The translations under genes and the position numbers were made by a program. Positions 33,638 through 45,300 of a stretch of 64,000 nt of DNA are shown piece after piece. The notes beneath the pieces were generated by a model that searched no databases, had not been told where the DNA came from, and worked only from the letters and a program-made list of their open reading frames with translations. The DNA comes from Xiphydria camelus (lineage: Eukaryota; Arthropoda; Insecta; Hymenoptera; Xiphydriidae), in assembly GCA_963678675.1 (NCBI GenBank), contig OY783195.1, positions 17,515,342 through 17,579,341 on the forward strand, given 5' to 3'. How positions within the stretch are numbered: position 1 is the first letter of the stretch; every line of letters starts with the position of its first letter.

Positions 33638-34656
33638 GACAATTTTTTATATCAATGAAAGTTTAGCACGACAGGCCTGGACTGCAGATCAACCGCCACA
33701 CACGTACAGTTTTCTACAGTTTCGACGGGCTGCAGGCGACGGACTGCAGGCGAACTGTACGTGTATGGCGAAATTTGGACTGCAGGCGGGATCGCTCACA
33801 GTCCGGGACTGCAGTCCGCCTGTACGTGGATGGGCACCAATAGACAATTTTTTATATCAATGAAAGTTTAGCACGACAGGCCTGGACTGCAGATCAACCG
33901 CCACACACGTACAGTTTTCTAACAGTTTCGACGGACTGCAGGCGACGGACTGCAGGCGAACTGTACGTGTATGGTGAAATTTGGACTGCAGGCGGGATCG
34001 CTCGCAGTTCGGGACTGCAGCATCAATTTTCTCGTTTTTACTTTTCCTGCAGATTCCGTTTTTTAATTGTAGACGGCACTGTAGCAGCACCCCGCTAATC
34101 TTTTCGCACATCGGAAATAAAACATATCGAGTACCAAACCGCCTGAATGCCATAGAGGCGCCGCTCGAATGGAAGGATCAACCGCCCGTGGAATGAGAGC
34201 GTCGAACCGCCCGGGTACCGTACAGGTGCCCCTGGAGTGCAACTGATAGACAATTTTTTATATCAATGAAAGTTTAGCACGACAGGCCTGGACTGCAGAT
34301 CAACCGCCACACACGTACAGTTTTCTACAGTTTCGACGGGCTGCAGGCGACGGACTGCAGGCGAACTGTACGTGTATGGCGAAATTTGGACTGCAGGCGG
34401 GATCGCTCACAGTCCGGGACTGCAGTCCGCCTGTACGTGGATGGGCACCAATAGACAATTTTTTATATCAATGAAAGTTTAGCACGACAGGCCTGGACTG
34501 CAGATCAACCGCCACACACGTACAGTTTTCTAACAGTTTCGACGGACTGCAGGCGACGGACTGCAGGCGAACTGTACGTGTATGGCGAAATTTGGACTGC
34601 AGGCGGGATCGCTCACAGTCCGGGACTGCAGTCCGCCTGTACGTGGATGGGCACCA
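33638..34656 (+). repeat. Amplified right-end blocks
   Basis: Four blocks each start GACAATTTTTTATATCAATG: 33638-33842 (205 bp), 33843-34248 (406 bp), 34249-34453 (205 bp) and 34454-34656 (203 bp). The 205-bp forms end GATGGGCACCA. The long form ends like the 2.5-kb units (GTGCAACTGATA). The alternation implies unequal exchange or template switching at the terminus. Confidence 0.85.
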
Positions 34657-34659
34657 TTA

Positions 34660-34740
34660 CACCGTAATTCTCGACGTCTAGATTTCTACTCCCCAGGTCT
34701 GCCTGTCTGTCGTTTTCGATTGACGTCTAAGCCTACTATA
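34660..34740 (-). repeat. Continuation of the 30-bp minisatellite
   Basis: Units with CTCGACGTCTAGATTTCTAC and CCCCAGGTCTGCCTG continue the array that stops at 28617, supporting insertion of the composite into an existing array. Confidence 0.5.
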
Positions 34741-34839
34741 TACTAATTGTAAGTTCAATGAACAGATCTACCGCACCATAGTTTTCGTTGTACAGGTTTA
34801 CGGTTTCAGTTTTCGGTATCTACACTACTAACTCAACCA

Positions 34840-35000
34840 TCTTATTTTAAGACACCTACATGTCTTAAAACTTGAGGTCACTTTTAAGGCGTTTAATACC
34901 GTCTTAATACGTTAAGACACTGTAAGTGTCTTACAATAAGACACTTCAAACGTCTTATACTAAGACGGTTAGATGTATTGGAATATAAGACTCTAAAAAC
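34840..35000. repeat. Cluster of TAAGAC/GTCTTA palindromes
   Basis: TTAAGACACCTACATGTCTTAA, TAAGACACTGTAAGTGTCTTA and TAAGACACTTCAAACGTCTTA follow one another with further single TAAGAC sites. This could be a set of small hairpins or a binding-site cluster. Confidence 0.6.
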
Positions 35001-35336
35001 GTCTAGCAATAATTATACACAAATGTATAATTTTCAAACGTATATGTGAAAACGAAATTATTCATAGTCAATATGAATACATTACAGGCGAGTCAATAAA
35101 CACATCGAATGTAATAATTTTTCTCATCAGAGTAATATTATAAAGTTCGATATTAAAGAAATTCGTTGGAAATGTATTCAAATCCACAATGATCCAGCTC
35201 TCACAAATCGAAACACTCTGAAATAAACACATCGCGTCAAAAAATTTCACTAATACTAATAAAAATATTGAAGTAATGATGAATGTATATCTCTAAGGGA
35301 AAGGTATTTTTAGTTATTTAAATGAAAAATCCAGAA

Positions 35337-35890
35337 TTATATTGTTTTCACTTTATTGGTGATTGAGAAAACAAAATTTATTCCAACATGAAATAAAAAT
35401 TTATTTACCGTATTTTTCAACTCGTTCGAGATGACTATCGCAGTTTCTTCAGTCTCAAAAAGTTCATCCACCTTGTCAACTGGAGGGGGTTCTGTGTAAA
35501 TAACCTTCCCACCTGTGCTGTCTTTTAGGTTAGTTGTTGGCAATATCATTTGCATTGGAGACTGCACCAGCACAATATTCAATTCACTATGGTCATCAAT
35601 TATGCTGTCATCCGCATCATACCACATGTCCGATGCTTGATGTTTTTTTTGAATGATAATGTCTGTGTTTGCTAACATCACACAATGCTGGATCGCGAGC
35701 ACATAATTTCTTAAACTCTTCCAACACAACTTCAGCATCAGGCTGATTATTTCGTGAGAGAAATCTAACACACTTGCGTCGTTGACCTAATGCACAAAAC
35801 ACTGTTTTTTCTTTTTTTTCGACATTTTTGCACAGCAAAACATGCACAGCAAACAACTTCCGGAAAATGACGTGCTTGTTGGCCCGCGTT
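35337..35890 (-). CDS. Unrecognised ORF, minus strand
   Basis: Two overlapping frames of 79 and 144 codons. Segments QPDAEVVLEEFKKLCARD and, in the second frame, ASDMWYDADDSIIDDHSELN, TGGKVIYTEPPPVDKVDEL and FETEETAIVISNELKNTV look protein-like (acidic, few stops) in otherwise AT-rich DNA. A donor-like GGTAAATAAA lies after ELKNT near 35410. It could be a host exon fragment or a TE ORF with a frameshift near 35640. I do not recognise it. Confidence 0.3.
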
Positions 35891-35959
35891 GAATTTTACA
35901 GAAAGTGAGTTGAGGTGAGGTCGAAAAAGGAGGGGAAGGTCCCGTTACCTATCAGTACA

Positions 35960-36142
35960 GGGGCCCCTTTCTCGAACTCGCTCGTATCTATATCTGCGTG
36001 CACGCATCTTAGCGAATAGACCAATCAGGATCAAGTATTCCGTTGTGGTTGGGTTACGGACAACGGAATACTTGATCCTGATTGGTCTATTCGCTAAGAT
36101 GCGTGCACGCAAAGATATGAGCGAGTTCGAGAAAGGGGCCCC
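35960..36142. mobile_element. Palindromic MITE, 183 bp
   Basis: Near-perfect arms of about 85 bp starting GGGGCCCCTTTCTCGAACTC around a spacer near 36050. Target duplication unclear (AGTA-like words on both sides). Confidence 0.8.
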
Positions 36143-36185
36143 AGTAAAGTACGCTAAACCCTGTTCCAACCGAGCCGAAAACCGT

Positions 36186-36564
36186 ACCGTATATATCATT
36201 CCAAATTAAACAAGCAGATATACCGACATTGCCGAAACTTTACCGACGGTCAAGAATTTTATAGTTAGAGTTGTCTTGAGAAGAGTGCGCTGTGTGTGCT
36301 GCGTGAGAGCGAAAAGTGTCAAACGTCTGATTTCCCGATAGCTGTTAATTCAAGAGATCGAAGTGTTTCGTCTATTATTCAATACTTCGATTTTCCGAAT
36401 TGACAGCTATCGAGAAATCAGACGTTTGACACTTTTCGCTCTCACGCAGCACACACAGCGCACTCTTCTCAAGCCAACTCTAACTATAAAATTCGTTACC
36501 GTCGGTAACGTTTCGGCAATGTCGGTAATTCTGCTTGTTTAATTTGGCATGATACATACGGTAT
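36186..36564. mobile_element. Palindromic MITE, about 380 bp
   Basis: Arms of about 170 bp: ACCGTAT..ATCATTCCAAATTAAACAAG outside, TACCGAC and TGCCGAAAC blocks, then GAGAAATCAGACGTTTGAC-type core. The shorter palindrome at 46190-46360 shares the outer ACCGTATG words and may be a cousin. Confidence 0.8.
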
Positions 36565-36959
36565 TAGTCTCGGGTTTGAATCCTAGCGCACCGTCTGACC
36601 TCTCCTCTGACGTCACGCGCTATTGCCACGTTTTCCCCTATTCGTTCAAAAATTCCGTTTTCTCGAAACCTTTTACTAAATTACACAAAAACTACTAAGT
36701 GAAATTGGTTTAAACTGTGCAGGGTCGAAGTTTATAACTACATGCAAAATAAAACGTTTTCTTTTTACCATTTCTTCCATTTTAAGAGCCAATATTATTA
36801 CTATCAAATCATCGGCCCATAAGGTTCCATGTTAATCAGTGACTTTTCAAACACGAATTAAAAAAAAACGGTTAAGTGAATTTCTTTCAAATTTTTACAG
36901 TAGCGTTCTGATGAAGTGAAGATTATAAGAAAAAAATCTTAGTAATTGGTCCATTTTCA

Positions 36960-38720
36960 TTTCACTGATGTTCCTCCTTAAATGTTGGGTATTTTCAAAG
37001 TTAATAAAATATTTCCATTCGCGAAACGATTAACCTCGCGTTTATTTCGATCCTCGGACGCGCTTGTTAATAAAATGTACAAATTCAGTGTAATCGGAGT
37101 TGTGAATCTCAATAGTGGTGAATGGTGACAGACGCTCCGTATAGTTTAATAATCGTTTGTATTTTTTTCGATAATCGAGATAGTGAACGGATGCAGTGCT
37201 GTGTTTCTCTGGTTGCCTGTGCATAAAGAGCAGGAAAGGAGACGGCAGTATCTCAGAAGAATTGCCATCAGATAAGTTTAATTGCCATCTGACAGTTTTA
37301 ACCTCACTTTCGATGGAAGGACAATTATCTTTGTGATAATTCTATTTTTTGTTTCAGCGTCATGCGAGCACGAGGCGACTTGATGGCTTTTCTTCTCTGT
37401 CACAATCAAAGCCGTGGGAGAAAAATAGGAGATGCAATGGAATTGGATCACAACAATCAAGTAATTACTTTATCATTATTTTTTCTGTATCGATATATTT
37501 CCTCTTTCGTACTATTACAGGTTCCAATTTACACACCGACTTGTCAAACCTGAAGTGTACATGTACCTCACTTCTATTTCATTTGTTCTTCGCCTCCGTT
37601 GTAACGACAGTCAATGAGGAATCACTGATACCGATTAGGGGGTTCGAGGGTTATTCCGTATACTTTCTAGCACAGCATCGATATTTTACTGCACCTGTTT
37701 TCTTCTGGGACTTCCTAAAATAATTATAAAAACCCCATATGATTGTTATTTACAATTTGTTACAAATCGTATGCGAACCCGAGGGCGTTTCTTTCGAACG
37801 AGGGATCATCCACTTGTTGTTCCAAGAACCAGTTGCATTAGTTCATTCGGCGAGCTGGATCTGCTGTCTCGAGTGCATGCCACAGCCCGAATACTCGTCG
37901 AGGTTTATTCCTTACACTTCACGTACACTTCCATGTACACTTCATGTTTGATATAGGTTGGTATATAAATTGGAACTTCTGATAGTATAATACGAAAGAG
38001 GAAATACATCGATAAAGGAAAAATAATAATAAAGTAGTTACTACATTATTGTAATCCAATTCCATTGTGTCCCTTACTTTTCTGCCACGACTTTTATCGT
38101 TAATAGTGAAGAGAAATCAAATGTATTGGTAGATCCATCTACTATCAACAATCAAAGTCGTGGCAGAAAAATAAGGGATACACAATGGAATCGGATTACA
38201 ATAATGGAGTAACTGCTTTATTTATTTTTTCTCTTTACCGCGATATATTTCCTTTTTCGTATTATACTATCACAAGTTCCAATTTATATACCGACCTGTC
38301 AAACGTGAAGTGTACATGTACCTCACTTCTATTTCATTTCTTCTTCGCCTCTAGTGTAGCGATGGAAATTACAAAATATCATCATTTACACCCCACAAAG
38401 CACGTCTTTGCAAGTAACATTTCTGTAACATTCCTACAATATTTTACAATATTCATGAACATTACCGTATGTTAGAAATATATATTTATCGATAAATTCG
38501 CGAATGTTGCAAAACATCATAGAAATATTTCGGAATTATTAAGTCGAAAGATCTCCTCGATAAGGTACAGCTCGATAAGATTGTACTTGTTAGGGCTGAA
38601 TTATATAGGGTTTTTATAATTATTTTAGGTAGTCCCAGAAGAACACAAGTGCAGCGAAATATCGATGTTGTGCTGGAAATTTATTTACGAGTAAGGGCGA
38701 AATTTCAGCGGTGCATGCAA
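36960..38720. mobile_element. Complex foldback family, copy A
   Basis: 36985-37400 matches 55725-56110. 37395-37590 is repeated directly at 38150-38340 and partly inverted at 37960-38100. 37655-37735 is inverted at 38604-38690 (CTTCTGGGACTTCCTAAAAT block). No protein is recognised. It is rearranged relative to copy B. Confidence 0.6.
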
Positions 38721-39086
38721 AAGGATTTCTTAAAACTATTCCAACGTCTCGAGTTAATATATGTAACAACATATATACTGTCATAAGTGGTATCTTTACA
38801 TGTGATGAAACAATTCGTCATGGTCATTGGATGAGTATACTTAGAGAGAGTTGAAGATAAAACGTCTTCATGGATTTCTGTAGACGACCAAAATATAAGA
38901 AAAATCCGATGGCCTGTAAATTCGAAAGCGGTATATGTTTTATTTCTCCAAAATACTAAGGCAAAGTGAAAAATATAAGGGCTCTCTAATCTAAGTCCCT
39001 TTCAAAATATCACGAGAATAAATCAATTATAATCAGTTATAATTAATTGGCTCGTATCGGTATAAAATGTGAGACTTAATTTTGTG
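38721..39086. other. AT-rich spacer
   Basis: No gene or clear repeat seen. Confidence 0.4.
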
Positions 39087-39915
39087 GTAATAAAAAGCTA
39101 TTCTTCTACATGTACGTATTCTCCTCATGAATAAATTCCAAAAAGTAGTGAAATCCCCCCACAAAAACAGATTCTCTGTAAAAAGAGGCGGCATGTTCAT
39201 TCAGTGCCAACAAAAATTGATATGTAAAATACTCTCCAAAATATTTGAAATCAATTAAGATCGCCATGTTCAACATTTATATATAAAAAGTAAAAGGCAT
39301 CATTTGAAAGGAAAATTATTGTAAATCAAGTTACTAAAAAATTCGACTACAAAAATTTATAAAAAAATGTTAATGAAAAAGAACTTGCCGCGTTTTTTTC
39401 CTTCAAAGTAAAAAATTCCGACAGAATTATACTCGATGTTTATGCACTTATGATTTTAAATAAATTCATATACTTATATGAATAATTAATGAATATGAAT
39501 ATTACCACCAGTATACCGAATGTCGCGCGGGAAACCGATCAGGCGACCTGAATCCCTCAGGGGGAACCTTCTGAATTTCTCTTAATTTGACTTCGGCAGT
39601 GCAATTTATGAATCACTCTAGCACCGTCCAAGCACTACCAGTTATTCGGTATAGTGGACAAAATATGAAAACTTAAACGCGGCAAGTTCTTTTTTATTAA
39701 AATTTTTTTCTAAATTTTTTTAGTCGAATTTTTTAGTAGCTTGATTTACAATAATTTTCCTTTCAAATAATGCCTTTTACTTTTTATATATAAATCTTGA
39801 ACGTGGCGATCTTAATTGATTTCAAATCTTTTTTGGAGAGTATTTTACGTATCAATTTTTGTTGGCAGTGAATGAACATGCCGCCTTTTTTTTACAGAGA
39901 ATCTGTTTTTGTGGG
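39087..39915. mobile_element. Palindromic element, copy 1
   Basis: Inverted arms 39155-39400 and 39668-39915 start CCCCCCACAAAAACAGATTC. The 68 bp left of the arm (39087-39154) are shared with copy 2 at 59849-59915, so the mobile unit extends past the palindrome on that side only. The right edge abuts a Helitron helicase fragment. Confidence 0.75.
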
Positions 39916-40616
39916 TTGAACTTACGAATGATTTATGTAATGCCGTCAACAGTCCAGATGAATTAATAGATAAAGTTTATCCGAACATTGTACAAAATTA
40001 CACAAATTCAAATTGGTTATTTGAAAGAGCCATTTTAGCTGTCAGGAATGATATAGTTCATGATATTAATTTTAAAATTCAAAACTTGGTTCCTGGCGAG
40101 GAACGATTATACAAATCAATCAATTCAATGATTGATGAAAATGAAAGTGTTAATTTCCCCACAGAATTTTTGATTTCGTTGAATGTGCCAGGGATGCCTT
40201 TGTACTGTTTGAGATTAAAAAAAGGATCACCAATTATTTTGTTAAGGAATTTAGATTCACCCAGATTATGAAATGGAACAAGAATGACCGTGAAGCAGTT
40301 ATCAAACAACATAATTGAAGCACAAATAATGTCGGGAAAATGTAAAGGAGAAACAGTATTTATTCCGAGGATACCCCTTATATCCACTGAACTGCCGTTT
40401 CAATTCAAAAGAATTCAATTTCCAATAGCATTAGCATTCAGTATTACTATAAACAAAGCGCAAGGACAAACATTAAGATATTGCGGTATTAATTTAAAAG
40501 AATCTTGCTTTTACCACGGACAGCTATACGTAGCTTGCTCTAGAGTGGGAAATCTAAAGAATTTATATATATATTCACCAAATAATAAGATGACAAATGT
40601 AGTCTATACAGGGTGA
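39916..40616 (+). pseudogene. Helitron helicase C-terminus
   Basis: Blocks SPDELIDKVYPNI, WLFERAILAVRND, FPTEFLISLNVPGMP, KKGSPIILLRNLDSPRL, then an in-frame TGA at 40269 and NGTRMTVKQLSNN. It continues with LPFQFKRIQFPIALAFSITI, NKAQGQTL and LYVACSRVGN, the last two being helicase motifs V and VI of PIF1-like Helitron helicases. The N-terminal helicase motifs and Rep are missing. Confidence 0.85.
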
Positions 40617-41005
40617 TTCGAAATGGGCGCACTTCCTCTCGTAGAGAGATTCTTCGCAAACAACTGAACCGAAAGTTCCTGTACAAAATTGTTGTGCTCC
40701 GCCTAGTTTACAAGATAATCCAGTTCGAAAATATCCAATCCAAAGTCAGATTCAAGGGACAAGATTTTAGACGGCAGCGAAACTCGCAGTAGTTATTCCA
40801 GCGTGCCTCCTCTGCAGCCTAGAATTTTGAAATCAATCATCGGAGCGGCGGAAGGCACCCTAATATTCGAAAAGCACCACCTGAGTCGTAAAAAAATTCA
40901 CCAAATTTGTGCGGAGCACAAAAATTTTGTACAGGAACTTTCGGTTCAGTTTTTTTGCGAAGAATCTCTCTACGAGAGGAAGTGCGCCCATTTCGAATCA
41001 CCCTG
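40609..41005. mobile_element. Mariner-type MITE, 397 bp
   Basis: Ends CAGGGTGATTCGAAATGGGC and complement, flanked by TA. TIR exceeds 70 bp. Confidence 0.85.
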
Positions 41006-41379
41006 TATATATGGAAATGCAATTAATAATAAAGAAGGGAGTTTTCTTTCACCGACGTAAGCGCGGTTGTATTGAGAACATGATGACTTATTGTTAGTTC
41101 AACTTTATGATTATTGGAGTTGAAATTTATCCCTTTAATTTACATTTTGTGTGAACTCACTAGCTTTCCCGAGCGGAGCGAGGGTCACATATGTATGCTA
41201 GTAAAGAATATTTTTGGTAGTGAAAATACAGTGCTTTTACTTAATTCCGAACTCCCATTTCCAATAGTACTTCGACCGAACAATATTATAAATAAACATT
41301 GATTAATATGATTGACTTTTAAATAACGAAAGATAGTAAAACAACAAAATTATAAACTTCTTCACTTTCGTAAACTTAA

Positions 41380-41480
41380 TCAGCACTGAACATTCTTTTG
41401 TGTGTGTATTAATTTATCATTATTATGGCAAAAACAGTAACAGAACGGTCAAAAGAGTAAAGTGATAGGCAACGTGTAAA
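41380..41480 (+). pseudogene. Short N-terminal ORF relic, copy 1
   Basis: Reads MAKTVTERSKE then stop and SDRQRVK. The 5' flank (ACTGAACATTCTTT..GTGTGTGT) is shared with 43050-43100. The MPKT..R.KEYR.RQR pattern is typical of N-termini of repeated insect TE ORFs; the rest is missing. Confidence 0.4.
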
Positions 41481-41536
41481 ATGTTCCGTCAAACAATGGA
41501 CGGAATTCTGAATATCGGTTCTTACCGTCGCGATCT

Positions 41537-41938
41537 AAAGGGCCTTTTAGATGGTCATTTCTGTTCTCAGTTCAGTTTCAGTTTCCGTTCCCGTTTCATT
41601 TCAGTTCGGAGTGATCGTCTAAAAGGATCCTCATAAATGTCAATGAATTCGACAACAAAATCCTGATCCTCTTAGACATAGTGACAGACCTATACGTGCA
41701 CCGTTCAAGATTTCCAAGAAAACTGACGTGAGCGGACGGATTGAGGCATGACACCCTTGTTTAGACATAGGAATTTTAAGAAATGAAGTGAAACAAATAG
41801 GTCTATCCATCCCGTCAGTTCTCAGTTTCCGTTTCCGTTCTTCTTTCATTTTTTCATTTTTACACGTAGGAACAACTGACAGTTCGACTGAAACTGAAAC
41901 TGAACTGAGAACGGAAATGACCGTCTAAAAGGCCCTTT
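41537..41938. mobile_element. TIR element, 402 bp
   Basis: Ends AAAGGGCCTTTTAGATGGTC and complement. Subterminal CAGTTTCAGTTTCCGTTC repeats occur in both arms. No coding. Confidence 0.75.
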
Positions 41939-42041
41939 AGGCCCACTTGTTCAATGTAAGTTCAAGGCTCACACATAATATACCAAGAACGGCGGTTCAA
42001 GCTGAACCACCCTTGAACTTATATTGAACAAGTGGGCCTAA
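41938..42041. mobile_element. 104-bp palindromic MITE
   Basis: Arms TTAGGCCCACTTGTTCAATG and complement, with an inner GGTTCAAGCTGAACC hairpin. It directly abuts the previous element. Confidence 0.75.
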
Positions 42042-42059
42042 GTAACTAGAGCTAATCTC

Positions 42060-43030
42060 TCGCCATCGGTCACAATGGTAATGCGGTCGGTATTTTTCGG
42101 CGAATCTAGACTGAAAATGCGCTCGCAGCCCCGCACCTTTCCTGGAAAGGTTAATTACCGGACGGGTCGGAATAAGCCGTCTCCCGCAGTACCTATATTA
42201 ATCGATACCGCTATCCATTGAATACTAAATCTGCTTTGTAAAGAGGAGAATGACGAATTCAATAGATGGCCGATCGGGAAAACCTAATACCCGGCTCATA
42301 CAGACACAAAGGATCAATTCACCATTCAAGGTAGCCTGATCCAACCTTATGATCAGAAACGAGCATCCGGTACATTTAACCCTTAGGTACGGAACTCAGG
42401 AAATACCTAGCGTCATATTCTTGCCCATTAGCACGGACCTCGGAAAATACCCAGCGTCATCTTTTGTTCCGCCGTCATTCCTCCTCTAGCCAATCAGGGC
42501 GCACCGCATCAGCCCACGTTATCCCCACCGCCTTGCAATTACTGTTAGATGTAAGATACGAGTATATAAGTCGCAACCAAATGCGTATTAATCAATGCAT
42601 ATAACGAAGTGTACCGCCGACTATAACCGCCGCCGCTGCAAGTGCTCTAACTTATAATTAGACGGTTCGTCTTCATCTTAATCTCATCCGTTATCATCAG
42701 AGCAACCAATCCCCTGTATCTCGCAAACGTCAGTGTAGTGTATCGTATACAATGCACTCGAAACAACTAAGTATAAACCAAGGTGAAATCAAACTACTGT
42801 ATCTCTTAAATTCAACGAATCACCATTATGTAAATATTGTGAGTGCAGTGTTAATTCATTTGAACCAACCGATAGGTTTAAACCACCTCACCACGCATTC
42901 AATTAGTAGCCGAGAGCTTAAGATCCGCCTTACGATCCCGCCGCCTTATGTTTGGTAACTAGCCGTGTCACGAACGAGTGGCTTCGGGATTTACGACCCC
43001 GCGGAGATTTAACATTGATCGAACGGCACC
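42060..43030 (+). repeat. LTR-like relic 1
   Basis: Shares blocks with 46758-47290 (ACCCGGCT, CAATTMACCRTTCAAGGTAGCCTG, TAGCCAATCAGGG / TAGCTAATCAGGG) and with 45310-45370 (CGCAGCCCCGCA..GGTTAATTACC). A TATATAAGTCG box at 42561 and downstream GTGAGTGCAGTGTT fit an LTR promoter region. No pol or gag adjoins it. Confidence 0.4.
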
Positions 43031-43049
43031 CGAACAGTAAACGTCAATG

Positions 43050-43195
43050 AATACTGAACATTCTTTCGTATGTGTGTGTGTGTTAATTTATAATTATTAT
43101 GCCAAAAACAGCAAAACAACGGCCAAAAGAGTATCGTGACAGGCAACGTGTAAAAAAAACCAAAACGCGTGGGCGCTATGTGCGGAAGAAGTGAA
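43050..43195 (+). pseudogene. Short N-terminal ORF relic, copy 2
   Basis: Reads MPKTAKQRPKEYRDRQRVKK then basic residues and a stop. Better preserved version of 41380-41480. Probably the start of a Helitron or retroelement ORF whose body is lost. Confidence 0.4.
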
Positions 43196-43379
43196 ACTTC
43201 GATACTGATGGGTAGGAAAGAAAATTAAACAAGTAATCAACAATAGTACCATAACATTTCAAGATATAGGTAGTTTAGTTATGGTTTAAAAAAAATAATA
43301 GTAATACCATGGTATAATAAAAAACATATCTTCCGAAGGCAAATACTACGATTGAGGTATTCACACATTTTATTACGAT

Positions 43380-43820
43380 TTAGTGTTTTAAAAATAAGAA
43401 AAACCAGCGGCTTTCGCTGAAATACGCGGTGTACCTACTCCCATCACTAGAACACGCGGTACTCCTTATGTCCCTGAGATTCTCGGCCTGTAGACCTCAC
43501 CCACGCTCGCACTCAAAGAGAGAGAAGATTTGGCGCTTCCCACCATCGGGATCACCTCGGCCCTGCATCACTAGGTTTAGCTCGAGTCATTCGTTCGCAA
43601 CCTCTTGCAGTGGGCTGTGGGTAACTAAGTTTAGTATTTATTGAATAAATGAATTTCATTGTTATACATACAGTCTTGGCTTTCATTCCTGTCAGTGGAT
43701 ACGTCGATAGATTTCCCTCCTTCCGGTTTCGATCGCGACGAGTCACTCGCGAGCCTCGCAACGGGACGATCGCCAAAGTTCCAATACCTCGGATGGACTT
43801 TAGGATATCGATAAGGCTTC
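43380..43820 (+). repeat. Possible LTR or promoter relic
   Basis: GC-richer than its surroundings, with AATAAA at 43643 followed by GTTATACATACAGTC. No matching second copy is seen in the window. Confidence 0.25.
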
Positions 43821-43903
43821 CATTATATCCTTAAGGCCACTGGAAAACGTGACCGTTTTATTGATAAAGCATTGTTTTACCGATATAAATTTTAAAATCG
43901 AGG

Positions 43904-44565
43904 TCATTTAAAAACGAGAACCGTGTTAGTAATGCAAATAGGTGGGATGATATCCATAGACCATTGAGCAGGATACTTATGTAGTTTTACTGGACGTTTT
44001 CCTTTGCCAGAAAATGAACGCTTTTGATCAATTTCTTGCTTCCATCGTATTAATTGTTGATAACAGCGATCGGCATTAACTGTCTGGCCAGGTTTCAGAA
44101 GTTCATAATGGAGTACGCCTTTCATGTCCCACCATATACACAGCACGACTTTGTTACAATGAATATTGTGCTTTGGCGTCGATGTCGTCGGCTCGAAAGG
44201 GTCAACCCAATATGACATTAGCGTTTGGCATTATCAAAATAAATCCACTTTTCAACGCCGGCACAATTTTCCACAAAAAAGACTTTCTTTGTTGCTTGTT
44301 GTAAAGATTCAAACATATGTCAAGTTGCTTGTGTCAAAGAGTGTGGCACTCATTTTGTTCCTTTTCGAATCTTTCCCATTGCTTTTGGGAGATAGAAAAT
44401 AGTTTGTTGAGTTACTCCTAGCTGTTTTGAAAGTTGTTTTTCCGTCTGGCAAGAGTTTTCATCCAGCAACGCTTGCAGTTCCTAGTCGTCCACCTTTACA
44501 GAAGCCCCGGTACGTTCACAGTCACTAACACCAAAATCACCGTCTTTAAATCTCCTATATTAATA
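43904..44565 (-). pseudogene. Mariner (DD34D-type) transposase fragment
   Basis: Minus strand: FKDGDFGVSDCERTG, LQALLDENSCQTEKQLSKQL, GVTQQTI, EKWIYFDNAKR, then WVDPFEPTTSTPKHNIH, LCIWWDMKGVLHYELLKPGQ and TVNADRCYQQLIRWKQE. This is the classic mariner N-terminal and first catalytic region. Stops and shifts are present. The part with the second and third D is missing. Confidence 0.85.
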
Positions 44566-44566
44566 C

Positions 44567-44716
44567 GGGGCCATCCATATATTACGTAAGAAGTTTTTAG
44601 TCTCTCTTTACCGCCCCCCCCCCCCCCCCCCCCAGTGTAAGATACTTGTACATGCAGTGTAAGAAATATTCACCCCCCCCCCCCTCAACTGTCTTACGTA
44701 ATATATGGATGGCCCC
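44567..44716. mobile_element. 150-bp MITE with GGGGCCATCC ends
   Basis: Ends GGGGCCATCCATATATTACG and complement, flanked by TAC on both sides. Two long C-runs inside (44607 and 44673). Confidence 0.8.
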
Positions 44717-45300
44717 TACTCACATGTACTTTTAGATACAATCCCCCAAGAACCCCCAAGAACAGAACAGATTGATTCGCATGCTTTCCTAACACTCTCT
44801 TTTGAAGTGAAACTTCTTTGCTGAGGAGGCTGCAATTTTCCAGCGTAACGAAAATTTCACATCGCTTGCGGATAATATAGCTAGGTACGTGTGGTGGGGA
44901 GGGAAGTGCCTCAGCGGCGACACCACTCTGATGCTTGCGCTAGCGGTCGACAGGGAAGACGGCAGGAGAGAGGTAGAAATAACACAGTAATGGTGCTACT
45001 GAATTGTCGTAACACTGCTTATGTTTGTTCACTCCTCAGTTTTCGTAACGGCTAACGATTGACGCTACAATATTTTTACTATTTTATTTGAAGTATCTAC
45101 AATTTATTTATTCGTGTGGAAAAGTGTTATTGATTTGTACAATGAACTTCATAAGTATAATTTATTTTCATGTCAATAGTGTGATTTAAAATGTAAAAAA
45201 GACTTACAGACTTGAGAGGTTACCTTTATGAGTGTAATTTATTTTTGTTATGTACAATAAATATTCTGATTTGAAATATCAAAAATGTTCCGACAAACGT
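44717..45300. other. Unassigned spacer
   Basis: No gene, TIR or long repeat recognised. Confidence 0.4.

Larger units (their letters stand above)
28618..34656. mobile_element. Composite PIF/Harbinger-like element, 6.04 kb
   Basis: Terminal TGGTGCCCATCCACGTACAG at 28618 and its complement ending at 34656, with direct TTA repeats at 28615-28617 and 34657-34659. TTA duplications and the internal transposase fragments fit PIF/Harbinger. Inside are two tandem 2.5-kb units, each with a transposase fragment, an unrelated ORF and a short Helitron, then four amplified right-end blocks. It sits within the 30-bp minisatellite. Confidence 0.8.
39916..41211 (+). mobile_element. Helitron, 5'-truncated, with 3' end
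   Basis: Contains the helicase C-terminal part and a 3' end with CCCGAGCGGAGCGAGGG hairpin followed by CTAG (41208-41211) before T, as in arthropod Helitrons. The mariner-type MITE 40609-41005 is inserted between the coding part and the 3' end. Confidence 0.8.

Noticed and set aside
36568..36590. tRNA B-box-like GGGTTTGAATCC
   Set aside because: No A box, no acceptor or anticodon stem can be drawn upstream; the upstream sequence is the arm of a MITE.
44600..44690. Long C-runs as a functional G-quadruplex
   Set aside because: They lie inside a MITE and may be sequencing or replication slippage; no supporting context.
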